A stretch of DNA of 64,000 nucleotides, taken from assembly GCF_023205015.1 (NCBI RefSeq), contig NZ_CP096258.1:2232001-2296000 (forward strand), written 5' to 3'. Shown piece by piece: positions 46,016 to 54,064 of this stretch (its first letter is position 1; every line of letters starts with the position of its first letter). Made by a program: the position numbers and the translations under genes. This DNA is from Providencia rettgeri (GTDB lineage: Bacteria; Pseudomonadota; Gammaproteobacteria; Enterobacterales; Enterobacteriaceae). The notes beneath the pieces are model-generated. The model saw only the letters and a program-made list of their open reading frames with translations. It searched no databases and was not told where the DNA came from.

Positions 46016-46645
46016 ATGAATACAAATACACGAATTTATGGGTATCTTCGCGCATCAACGCATGAACAGGATGCGTCGAGAGCAAAAAATGAACTGTTGA
46101 AATTTGCTGAAGGAATGGGGTTGCAAATAGCCTGCTGGTTTGAAGAGAATGAGTCAGGTGCTCAGCTTCACCGACCCGAACTCTTTCGCTTACTTAATGT
46201 GGCCATGTCAGGCGATATTATTTTAGTTGAACAGGTGGATAGAATTAGCCGCTTGAATACGGATGACTGGGAAAAATTAAAATATCTCATTGGGCACAAA
46301 GGGTTAAAGGTTGTTTCGTTAGATCTCCCAACCAGTTACCAATTTATGAATCGCACCGATGAATTTACGGAACGAATGCTTGCAGCCCTTAACAGTATGA
46401 TGTTAGACATGCTGGCAGCGGTTGCGAGAAAGGATTACGAAGATAGACGTCGTCGTCAAGCCCAAGGAGTGCAAAAAGCCAAACAAGAAGGCAAGTATAA
46501 AGGTCGCCCTATCAACAAAATATTACATCAAAAAATTGAAGGTCTGCTGATGGAGGGGAAAAGTTATAGCCAGATAGAAAACCTAATAGGTTGCTCAAGA
46601 CACACAATTTCGAAAGTATCAAAAGCGATGAAAATAAAGAAATAA
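46016..46645 (+). CDS. tnpR: Serine recombinase (resolvase) TnpR
   Basis: A 209-aa serine recombinase. The catalytic region is YGYLRASTHEQDASRA, followed by DIILVEQVDRISRL, and a C-terminal helix-turn-helix that includes SYSQIENLIGCSRHTISKV. It resolves cointegrates at res. The ATG at 46016 gives the usual start just before IYGYLRAS; an ATG at 46001 would add five residues and lies in the repeat. It is divergent from tnpA, as in Tn3 itself. Confidence 0.88.
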   Translation: MNTNTRIYGYLRASTHEQDASRAKNELLKFAEGMGLQIACWFEENESGAQLHRPELFRLLNVAMSGDIILVEQVDRISRLNTDDWEKLKYLIGHKGLKVVSLDLPTSYQFMNRTDEFTERMLAALNSMMLDMLAAVARKDYEDRRRRQAQGVQKAKQEGKYKGRPINKILHQKIEGLLMEGKSYSQIENLIGCSRHTISKVSKAMKIKK

Positions 46646-46870
46646 ATATTTCATTATTTGCTTATCAGGGGTTAAGCACCTTCCAATTTTACCAAATTTT
46701 GACATACAAAACGGAATGAAATGAGAAATATTCAAGTATAAACACTTGCTAAATAACATCAAAATTCAATTAATTATATTTATAAAGACAAACCCCGCTC
46801 GATATTATGAGATGGAGAGCTGACGAAAGTGAGTCACCTCTCCTTGCAATGATAAAAGTAAACGAAAAGA
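46646..46870. other. Gap between tnpR and the usp gene
   Basis: 225 bp with no gene. A hairpin with GGAGAG/CTCTCC ends and inner TGAC/GTCA pairs lies at 46813-46842 and may end transcription from either side. Confidence 0.4.
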
Positions 46871-47728
46871 CTAACGGATGATGAGTAATGATACCGGAGT
46901 TTTCGCTATCATTTCTGTCGTATGACTCCCTGCAAAAAATTGCCTCAATCGCGAATGTCCAAAAGCCCCCATAATGATTAAGTCAATGTGGTTTTGTACT
47001 GCAAAACCACATAACTCATCAACAGTGCTGTCACCACCCTGAAGTAAATTAGCTTTCACCTCAATGCCTGCTTGATGAAGCATATCTTGTGCTTTTTTGA
47101 GTTGACTGTCTTGACTACCGTGCATCGCCAGATGGCAATCACGACCCGCTAATAATTTCACTTGTATTAATCGATGGATGACTCGTTCACCTTCCTCACT
47201 GCCATCAAACGCAATCATAATCTTTTTCGGCGGGGCAAAATTTCGCTTACAGATAAGTACTGAATTTTTTTGAAGACGGATGATCCCCTCTAGCTGACTG
47301 CCGATATGACCCGTTAATTCAGATTGCTCGCCTCGACGACCGAGTACAACAATATGCGCATCTTCCTGATTAAGCATTTCGGCTAAAGACCCTTGCCGCT
47401 GAAGTGTATTAACATCATGAAGACCTAAATCTTGAGTGATTTTTTTTGCACTCATTAATAATTGTCGACCTTCCTCACGGGTTAAACGCGCTCGCTTTTC
47501 TTCAATATCCACAAGTTCATTCAATAAGGTTTCTCGGGTGTCAAATCCGATGATCCCGCTTAAGTCATGGTGTGCCGATGTTGGGATTTTTTCATTCATG
47601 TGTAACAGTGTCAGTGGAAGATTAAGTGTTTGGGCTATCCAAGCACTGGCGTGACAAACGGCAATCGCCGAGGACGAACGGTCTATACACCCAATTACGC
47701 AAGTTTTTTGAATGATATCTGCTGCCAT
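46871..47728 (-). CDS. Tandem-domain universal stress protein
   Basis: A 285-aa protein with two UspA domains. The second holds the nucleotide-binding loop IIMGAFGHSRLRQFFAGSHTTEMI, close to the G-x2-G-x9-G-S/T pattern. It starts two bases after the SulP stop, so the pair is one transcript. SulP-Usp pairs travel on resistance islands, for example the sup-uspA genes of Acinetobacter AbaR islands. The role may be regulation of, or adaptation to, the anion flux of SulP, but it is not established. Confidence 0.8.
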   Translation of the reverse strand: MAADIIQKTCVIGCIDRSSSAIAVCHASAWIAQTLNLPLTLLHMNEKIPTSAHHDLSGIIGFDTRETLLNELVDIEEKRARLTREEGRQLLMSAKKITQDLGLHDVNTLQRQGSLAEMLNQEDAHIVVLGRRGEQSELTGHIGSQLEGIIRLQKNSVLICKRNFAPPKKIMIAFDGSEEGERVIHRLIQVKLLAGRDCHLAMHGSQDSQLKKAQDMLHQAGIEVKANLLQGGDSTVDELCGFAVQNHIDLIIMGAFGHSRLRQFFAGSHTTEMIAKTPVSLLIIR

Positions 47729-47730
47729 AA

Positions 47731-49209
47731 TTAATGACCTCCCATGAATTTTTCAATTTTTTTCGGGTCGTCATGAATACCAAACTTATCAACCAACGTT
47801 GCAGTGGCTTCATTCATCCCCTTAATTTCAATATCAATGCCTTCACGTCGAAACTTAATCACCACTTTATCTAACGCGCTGACGGAAGTGATATCCCAAA
47901 AATGAGCATGATTCACATCGATAATCGCTTTATCAATGTCTTCTTTAAAATCAAAGGCATTAACAAAGCGTTCCGATGTGGCAAAGAAAATTTGTCCCCG
48001 AACTTCATAATGACGTACCTTTCTGTCTAGTCTTGATGTAACTGTCATGTATCTCGCGACTTTATTGGCAAAATTAAGCGCTGCGATGAGCACCCCGACA
48101 AGTACCCCGTAAGCCAGATTATGGGTCCAAACGACAACAATGACGGTGGCTATCATAACGATGCTGGTTGATAGCGGATGGACTCGTATATCGGCAAGGG
48201 ATTGCCAAGAAAAGGTTCCAATTGACACCATAATCATCACAGCAACTAACGCCGCCATAGGGATTTTTGATACCCAATCATTAAGAAAAACCACCATTAG
48301 CAATAAAACAACACCCGCAACCAGTGTCGATAATCGACCTCGGCCACCCGATTTTATATTGATAATGGATTGACCGATCATCGCACATCCCGCCATCCCA
48401 CCAATAAATGCAGTGGCTATATTGGCAATGCCTTGTCCTTTACATTCTCGATTTTTATCACTGGTTGTATCCGTCAAATCATCCACAATCGTTGCGGTCA
48501 TCATTGATTCCAATAAGCCAACAACAGCTAGAGCTAATGAGTAGGGCAATATGATAAGTAGCGTTTCAATGTTCAAGGGAATATCGGGCAAAAGAAAAAT
48601 AGGCAAACTGTCAGGCAAAACGCCCATATCACCAACCGTTCGGATATCAAGACCAAGCCATATTGAAATTATCGTTAATACAACAATACACACTAATGGC
48701 GAAGGAATGGTTTTATTGACTAATGGAAACAAATAGATAATCCCTAAGCCTGCCGCGGTCATGGCATAAACATGCCAACTCACATTGGTTAACTCAGGAA
48801 GTTGGGCTAAAAAAATCAAGATAGCCAGCGCATTAACAAATCCCGTTACGACAGAGCGTGAAACAAATCGCATTAGACTACCCAATTTTGAATATCCTGC
48901 GATCACTTGAAATATCCCAGTTAAAACCGTCGCGGCTAATAAGTATTGAAGACCATGTTCTTTCACCAGAACAACCATTAAGAGCGCCATGGCACCTGTT
49001 GCTGATGAAATCATGCCGGGGCGTCCCCCGATGAAAGCAATAATCACTGAAATAGAAAAAGCAGCGTATAACCCGACTTTGGGGTCGACGCCTGCAATAA
49101 TTGAAAATGCGATGGCTTCAGGAATTAACGCTAAAGCAACAACAATACCGGCTAGGACATCCCCACGGATGTTACCCAGCCAGTCCTGACGAGATGAGGA
49201 CAAAAGCAT
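47731..49209 (-). CDS. SulP family anion transporter with STAS domain
   Basis: A 492-aa inner-membrane protein. Residues 1-385 form the SulP transport domain (GDVLAGIVVALALIPEAIAFSIIAGVDPKVGLYAAF), and residues about 395-485 form a C-terminal STAS domain (IDVNHAHFWDITSVSALDKVV). SulP proteins carry sulfate, bicarbonate or related oxyanions. On mobile elements the gene is often labelled sup. Being next to an ars operon, it could affect oxyanion balance, but transport of arsenate is not shown. Confidence 0.85.
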   Translation of the reverse strand: MLLSSSRQDWLGNIRGDVLAGIVVALALIPEAIAFSIIAGVDPKVGLYAAFSISVIIAFIGGRPGMISSATGAMALLMVVLVKEHGLQYLLAATVLTGIFQVIAGYSKLGSLMRFVSRSVVTGFVNALAILIFLAQLPELTNVSWHVYAMTAAGLGIIYLFPLVNKTIPSPLVCIVVLTIISIWLGLDIRTVGDMGVLPDSLPIFLLPDIPLNIETLLIILPYSLALAVVGLLESMMTATIVDDLTDTTSDKNRECKGQGIANIATAFIGGMAGCAMIGQSIINIKSGGRGRLSTLVAGVVLLLMVVFLNDWVSKIPMAALVAVMIMVSIGTFSWQSLADIRVHPLSTSIVMIATVIVVVWTHNLAYGVLVGVLIAALNFANKVARYMTVTSRLDRKVRHYEVRGQIFFATSERFVNAFDFKEDIDKAIIDVNHAHFWDITSVSALDKVVIKFRREGIDIEIKGMNEATATLVDKFGIHDDPKKIEKFMGGH

Positions 49210-49505
49210 ATTAGACTACCTTGTAATCTATCAATCCCAAGATGGGAGAGCATATTTTAAATAAACGAAATTATCCCAAAGAAGGGATGTGGAAATTAGC
49301 TGATTTAGTATCAACCTAAAAGGAAGGAGGTATCTCAGGGTGGCGTAAGGCGCATAATATGATTAGCTGTTCCTATGTAGCTGTTCCTATGAATAGTATG
49401 TTTTTTAAAATACCAATATCAACGACCTTAAGCAAGTACCGGATTAACATGAGCGTACTGATGCCCTGCATCGGTACACTCATCATGATAAATATCGTCA
49501 GTGAT
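49210..49505. other. Gap between arsC and the SulP gene
   Basis: 296 bp with no convincing gene. It should contain the SulP-Usp promoter. A 14-bp sequence, TAGCTGTTCCTATG, is repeated head to tail at 49364-49377 and 49378-49391. No strong terminator was seen after arsC. Confidence 0.45.
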
Positions 49506-49931
49506 TTACTTTACTCTGATGCCTTGTTTATCAACAATAACCTCGCCATCTTCTTTGATAAATTCACGTTGTTGCGGATGAGGTAATATATCCAAAACGA
49601 CTTCTGAAGGTCGGCAAAGCTTAGTTCCTACTGGTGTAACAACAATCGGTCTATTAATCAGTATTGGATACTGCAACATAAAATCAATGAGTTGCTCATC
49701 GGTATAAATATCATTTTCTAAAGCTAATTGTTCATACGGTTCAACATTTTTTCGTAGTAACGCTCTTACCGTGATTTTCATATCGGCAATAAGTTGCACT
49801 AACACATCTTTAGTTGGAGGCGTTTCTAAATAATAAATGATCGTCGGCTCAACGCCACTATTGCGGATCATGGCAAGGGTATTACGTGATGTACCGCAAT
49901 TCGGGTTGTGATAAATTGTAATTTCATTCAT
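49506..49931 (-). CDS. arsC: Arsenate reductase (glutaredoxin type)
   Basis: A 141-aa enzyme matching plasmid R773 ArsC (141 aa). The catalytic Cys12 is in YHNPNCGTSRNTL, and the arginine motif INRPIVVTPVGTKLCRPSE is present. It reduces arsenate to arsenite with glutathione and glutaredoxin, giving the substrate for the ArsAB pump. It is the last gene of the ars operon, ten bases after arsB. Confidence 0.93.
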   Translation of the reverse strand: MNEITIYHNPNCGTSRNTLAMIRNSGVEPTIIYYLETPPTKDVLVQLIADMKITVRALLRKNVEPYEQLALENDIYTDEQLIDFMLQYPILINRPIVVTPVGTKLCRPSEVVLDILPHPQQREFIKEDGEVIVDKQGIRVK

Positions 49932-49941
49932 GGGATCACCC

Positions 49942-51231
49942 TTAATTTAACAGTGAGAGTCGAAGTACTAAAGCGATAAGTGTGACGGTGAGTACAGGGA
50001 TCGTCATGATAATTCCCGTTTTAAAATAATATCCCCACGTAATCGTCATGTTCTTTTGTGATAAAACATGTAACCACAACAATGTCGCCAAACTCCCTAT
50101 CGGTGTGATTTTAGGCCCCAAATCGGCACCAATCACATTGGCATAAACCATTGCTTGTTGAATTAGCCCTGACGCTTCACTCCCTTCAATGGATAAAGCA
50201 CCAATTAATACCGTTGGCATATTATTCATTATTGAGGATAAAAATGCAGTTATAAATCCCGTACCAATTGTTGCTACCCATAACCCTTTGTCTGCAAGAT
50301 AATTGAGCGTTTCAGAAAGATAATCGGTTAACCCTGCATTTCTTAAACCATAAACAACCAAGTACATACCTAAAGAGAAAATGACGATTTGCCACGGTGC
50401 GCCACGTAATACTTTTTTGGTGTTAATCGTATGGCCTCTGGTTGCAATCCCCCAAAGAATTAAGGCGCCAATAGCCGCAATTGCACTCACTGGAAGACCT
50501 AATGGTTCTAAGAAAAAGAAACCAATAAGTAGCAGTACCAATACCAGCCAACCTGCTTTAAACGTTGTCATGTCCTTAATGGCTAAAGTCGGTTCACTCA
50601 GTTTGGTAACATCATATTGTTTAGGGATATCTTTGCGGAAAAACCAATGCAGCATCGCTAATGTTGCAATAATTGCTGCAATATCCACTGGCACCATAAT
50701 CAATGCATATTCAGTAAATCCAATATTAAAGAAGTCCGCAGAAACGATATTCACGAGGTTCGAAACAATCAGCGGCAAGCTCGCCGTATCTGCAATAAAC
50801 CCGGCAGCCATGACAAATGCTAATGTCGTACCTTTGTTAAAACCAAGTGCCAATAACATCGCAATCACAATGGGCGTTAATATCAATGCTGCGCCATCAT
50901 TGGCAAATAAGGCCGCAACCGTTGCACCCAGTAGCACGATATAACTGAATAGTAATCTTCCTTTACCCCCACCCCACTTGGCAACATGTAATGCAGCCCA
51001 TTCAAAGAAGCCACTTTCATCTAAAAGTAGGCTAATAATAATCACGGCAACAAATGTCGCCGTGGCATTCCAAACAATGTTCCAAACTATCGGAATGTCT
51101 TGAAAACTGATCACACCAAAGATCAGTGCTAATACCGCTCCTGCCGATGCACTCCAACCAATCCCCAATCCTTTGGGTTGCCATATAACAAACGTAATTG
51201 TTAGAACAAAAATTAATGCGGCAATAAACAT
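49942..51231 (-). CDS. arsB: Arsenite efflux permease ArsB
   Basis: A 429-aa inner-membrane protein with about twelve segments, the normal ArsB length. LLLDESGFFEWAALHVAKWGGG, FANDGAALILTPIV and NADLGPKITPIGSLATLLWLH-like sequence (GADLGPKITPIGSLATL) identify it. It exports arsenite and antimonite, alone by the proton gradient or driven by ArsA. It is separated from arsA by a 55-bp gap holding a hairpin. Confidence 0.93.
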   Translation of the reverse strand: MFIAALIFVLTITFVIWQPKGLGIGWSASAGAVLALIFGVISFQDIPIVWNIVWNATATFVAVIIISLLLDESGFFEWAALHVAKWGGGKGRLLFSYIVLLGATVAALFANDGAALILTPIVIAMLLALGFNKGTTLAFVMAAGFIADTASLPLIVSNLVNIVSADFFNIGFTEYALIMVPVDIAAIIATLAMLHWFFRKDIPKQYDVTKLSEPTLAIKDMTTFKAGWLVLVLLLIGFFFLEPLGLPVSAIAAIGALILWGIATRGHTINTKKVLRGAPWQIVIFSLGMYLVVYGLRNAGLTDYLSETLNYLADKGLWVATIGTGFITAFLSSIMNNMPTVLIGALSIEGSEASGLIQQAMVYANVIGADLGPKITPIGSLATLLWLHVLSQKNMTITWGYYFKTGIIMTIPVLTVTLIALVLRLSLLN

Positions 51232-51244
51232 AACAACCTCGTTT

Positions 51245-51268
51245 AAAAGGTGCTTTTGTGCACCTTTT
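51245..51268 (-). terminator. Hairpin between arsA and arsB
   Basis: AAAAGGTGC (51245-51253) pairs with GCACCTTTT (51260-51268). Inside the operon it may lower arsB and arsC expression or stabilise the upstream mRNA. Confidence 0.5.
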
Positions 51269-51286
51269 ATTTTTAGAAAATGAAAC

Positions 51287-53038
51287 TTATTCTGCGATCT
51301 GACTTAATGCTGATATCCCCACAGGCTCTGTTTCAAGCAAAGGAACAAGTGCAACACGTTTTGCCAATGTTGATGTCACCTTTTCAATTTGAGCGACTTC
51401 CTGTTCTGCTCTTGAAAGTAACAATGGTGAGGTTGTTTCCGTAATAGATAGGCTATTATTAATTACCCACGCCCACGGATGTATATCTGCCCGTATTAAA
51501 TCATTTTGTAAGTTCTCCGCCTCAAGCACAGGCGTAGTTTCAGCGAGTGTCGTAATAATAACTTTGGTGCGTTCAGGATCTTGTAATTGCATCATCGGCG
51601 TTAAATAGTGGCCTTTTTCGCCCATTTTTTTAGCAATTTCTTTATGGTATGCCCCTGTTGCATCCAGAAGTAATAATGTATGCCCAGTCGGTGCAGTATC
51701 CATGACGACAAAACGTTTACCCGCGTCTCTAATGATGCGAGAAAAGGCTTGAAACACCGCAATTTCTTCTGTGCATGGAGAGCGTAAATCTTCTTCAAGT
51801 AATGCTCGGCCTTGTGTATCTAAATCTTTCCCTTTGGTTTCTAATACATAATGACGATAACGTTCAGTTTCAGCGATAGGGTCAATTCGGCTAAATTGAA
51901 GATTGGGTAAAACACCATCGAGGGTTGATTCAATATGCGCGGCTGGATCAGATGTCGTCAGATGTACATCAAGCCCTTTTTCTGCCAATTTAACCGCGAT
52001 TGATGCCGCAATCGTTGTTTTCCCTACACCACCTTTGCCCATTAACATAATCAGCCCGTGCTGTTGCTGAGATATTTCGCCAACCAGTTCTGACAAGGTA
52101 GGTAAAGAAATAGGTTGTTTTGTCGGGGTAATAGTTGGAACTTGTAGCATATCATTAGATAACAACTGTTTCAGTGCATCAACTCCAACCATATTGATAT
52201 TTTGTAAATAAAGAATATCGATAGGTAACGAACGTAATGCTTCAGGCATAGACGCTAATGCCGCTTGTTCACGAGAGTAGAGCGCATGGGATAACTTATC
52301 ATTTTCAGTCATCGCCGTTTCAGGGAAAACACCATTGACAATCAATTGCTGATTTTTGATACCCAGAGATGACAACTCGCTATAGGTTCTCGCGACTTCC
52401 CTCAATGCAGCAGACTGAGCTCGTGCAACCAAGACTAGCCTTGTTAGTGATTTATCACTCAACGCTTCCACCGCCATGCTGTACTGCTCACGTTGTTTAT
52501 CAAGACCAGACATTGGCCCTAAACATGACGCGCCATCAGGATTGTCACTAATAAAATCACTCCATGCACTCGGGAGTTGTAATAAACGGATGGTATGCCC
52601 CGTTGGTGCGGTATCAAAAATGATATGGTCAAATTGCTCTGTAATTTCGGTATTGGTTAACAACCCGGTAAATTCATCGAAAGCGGCAATCTCTGTGGTA
52701 CAGGCACCTGATAGCTGTTCCGTAATACTTTGAATTACCGCTTCAGGTAAACTTTCTTTGATTGGATTAATAATTTTGTTTCGATATTCTTCGGCTGCGG
52801 CTTGAGGATCTATTTCAATAGCAAATAGATTTGGAACCAATGTTATTGGCTTAATATTGTTGCCTATCGATTGAGAGAATACTTGCCCAACGTTAGAAGC
52901 TGGATCAGTGCTCACCAGTAAAACTTTTTTCCCTTTTTCAGCCAACTTAATTGCGGTCGCACAGGAAATAGAGGTTTTACCCACACCACCTTTTCCAGTA
53001 AAAAATAAATAATTAGGTGTGTTATTTAAAAATTTCAT
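51287..53038 (-). CDS. arsA: Arsenite-stimulated ATPase ArsA
   Basis: A 583-aa protein, identical in length to R773 ArsA. It has two P-loop halves: FFTGKGGVGKTS near residue 15 and MLMGKGGVGKTT near 335, each with a DTAPTGHT signal motif. Cysteines in ACTTEIAAFDEF, GASCLGPM and SPCTEEIAVFQAF fit the metalloid site. It powers ArsB. The ATG at 53038 follows AGGAG; the open frame extends 29 codons further upstream into arsD, which is not used. Confidence 0.95.
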   Translation of the reverse strand: MKFLNNTPNYLFFTGKGGVGKTSISCATAIKLAEKGKKVLLVSTDPASNVGQVFSQSIGNNIKPITLVPNLFAIEIDPQAAAEEYRNKIINPIKESLPEAVIQSITEQLSGACTTEIAAFDEFTGLLTNTEITEQFDHIIFDTAPTGHTIRLLQLPSAWSDFISDNPDGASCLGPMSGLDKQREQYSMAVEALSDKSLTRLVLVARAQSAALREVARTYSELSSLGIKNQQLIVNGVFPETAMTENDKLSHALYSREQAALASMPEALRSLPIDILYLQNINMVGVDALKQLLSNDMLQVPTITPTKQPISLPTLSELVGEISQQQHGLIMLMGKGGVGKTTIAASIAVKLAEKGLDVHLTTSDPAAHIESTLDGVLPNLQFSRIDPIAETERYRHYVLETKGKDLDTQGRALLEEDLRSPCTEEIAVFQAFSRIIRDAGKRFVVMDTAPTGHTLLLLDATGAYHKEIAKKMGEKGHYLTPMMQLQDPERTKVIITTLAETTPVLEAENLQNDLIRADIHPWAWVINNSLSITETTSPLLLSRAEQEVAQIEKVTSTLAKRVALVPLLETEPVGISALSQIAE

Positions 53039-53051
53039 TTTATTGCTCCTG

Positions 53052-53417
53052 TTAACAACACGTTTTACCATTACCACAACACGATTTAACAATTTCAGCT
53101 TTTTCAATATTCGGTCGAATACCAAACCATCTGGCTATCTCATGTCGTTTTGGGTATCGACCGGTCAGCACAATCTCACCGTCAAGAATCAATAGTGGAA
53201 GTGACTCGGCACCTGCGGTTTCCAAAAATGTTTTTGCTTTTGTGTTGTTAACAAACGCCATAGGCTCTTGCGCTAAATTAAAACGCCTTATACTTGCCCC
53301 TTGTTTTTTTAACCAATCCACATCTGTTGCGAAGTCTACCAATGCTTGATCGACTTCGGTTCCGCAAACACCAGTGCTACAGCATAATGCGGGATCAAAT
53401 ACTTCTAATTTTTTCAT
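53052..53417 (-). CDS. arsD: Arsenic metallochaperone ArsD
   Basis: A 121-aa protein (R773 ArsD is 120). The metalloid-binding Cys12, Cys13 and Cys18 are in DPALCCSTGVCG, and paired C-terminal cysteines are in KSCCGNGKTCC. It hands arsenite to ArsA and is a weak repressor of the operon. It sits between arsR and arsA, 13 bases before the arsA start. Confidence 0.93.
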   Translation of the reverse strand: MKKLEVFDPALCCSTGVCGTEVDQALVDFATDVDWLKKQGASIRRFNLAQEPMAFVNNTKAKTFLETAGAESLPLLILDGEIVLTGRYPKRHEIARWFGIRPNIEKAEIVKSCCGNGKTCC

Positions 53418-53464
53418 ATCTCAACCTTATATATGTTTTTTCGAATATGTTAACTTAAAAATTT

Positions 53465-53800
53465 TTATATAGAACAGCTACTCGCAGGTTCTTTTGTCTC
53501 TAAGCTTTTGAGTAAATCTGCAACTCTATTTTTCTCTGTGGCATAGGTGACATCAATGATACTTTTCACCCACGGTAGTAATGCTGGAGATAATCGATAA
53601 TGAACCCATTTACCATGTTTTGAATCGAGCAAAAGACCCGACTCTCTAAGCATTGCTAGATGTCGAGAAGTCTTTGGTTGCGATAAATTCAAGGCCGTAT
53701 AGATGTCGCAAACACACAGTTCACCAGATGCTTTTAGCAGTAGCACGATATCCAGTCTGGTTTGGTCGGCTAAAATTTTAAACAGCAGTAGTGGTTCCAT
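53465..53800 (-). CDS. arsR: Arsenic-responsive repressor ArsR
   Basis: A 111-aa winged-helix repressor of the ArsR/SmtB family. The metalloid site ELCVCDIYTAL and the recognition helix LSQPKTSRHLAML are present. I chose the ATG at 53800, which has AGGAG upstream and gives the usual MEPLLLFKILADQTRL start; an ATG at 53854 lies in the promoter. It is the first gene of arsRDABC and releases the promoter when arsenite binds. Confidence 0.93.
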   Translation of the reverse strand: MEPLLLFKILADQTRLDIVLLLKASGELCVCDIYTALNLSQPKTSRHLAMLRESGLLLDSKHGKWVHYRLSPALLPWVKSIIDVTYATEKNRVADLLKSLETKEPASSCSI

Positions 53801-53825
53801 ACTTTCTCCTATATTTAATGTGTGT

Positions 53826-53854
53826 AAGATATACCAAGGAAATACATTCGTCAA
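53826..53854 (-). promoter_or_regulatory. Promoter of the ars operon
   Basis: On the minus strand TTGACG (53849-53854) and TATCTT (53826-53831) are 17 bp apart, 25 bp before the arsR start. The AT-rich ATATATATTGG stretch upstream may form part of the ArsR operator. Confidence 0.5.
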
Positions 53855-54018
53855 AACATATATATTGGCCTATGAATTATCTAAACGAACGCTATCTTTA
53901 TTTATTGATAATTCCTTACTGAGGAAATTAGAACCTTTAATTTTTCAATGTAATAGTATCAAGTGTTAATACTGTCGTATAACACACTATCTGTAGCCCT
54001 TGATATTACAGGGCTAGG

Positions 54019-54059
54019 AGCAAACTTTGGACTTTTCGATGAAATGGGCACACAACCCC
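54019..54059 (-). repeat. Right terminal inverted repeat of the Tn3-family transposon
   Basis: A perfect 41-bp complement of the left end (42714-42754), ending in CACACAACCCC next to the right AATCC. Confidence 0.92.
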
Positions 54060-54064
54060 AATCC
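54060..54064. repeat. Right copy of the 5-bp target site duplication
   Basis: AATCC, identical to 42709-42713 and directly abutting the right inverted repeat. Confidence 0.9.

Larger units (their letters stand above)
42714..54059. mobile_element. Tn3-family transposon, 11,346 bp, with arsenic operon and SulP/Usp cargo
   Basis: The element is bounded by 41-bp perfect inverted repeats starting GGGGTTGTGTGCCCATTTCA, and by a 5-bp AATCC duplication. Removing it with one AATCC copy joins the two toxin halves in frame (3625 + 3695 = 7320 nt). It carries tnpA next to the left end, tnpR, a probable res region, a usp-sulP pair, and arsC-arsB-arsA-arsD-arsR reading leftward from the right end. All cargo reads toward tnpA. 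The intact repeats, duplication and transposase suggest a recent, possibly still mobile, insertion. Confidence 0.92.

Noticed and set aside
49359..49586. 75-codon plus-strand frame next to arsC
   Set aside because: It overlaps the real arsC gene on the opposite strand, resembles no family and has no ribosome site.
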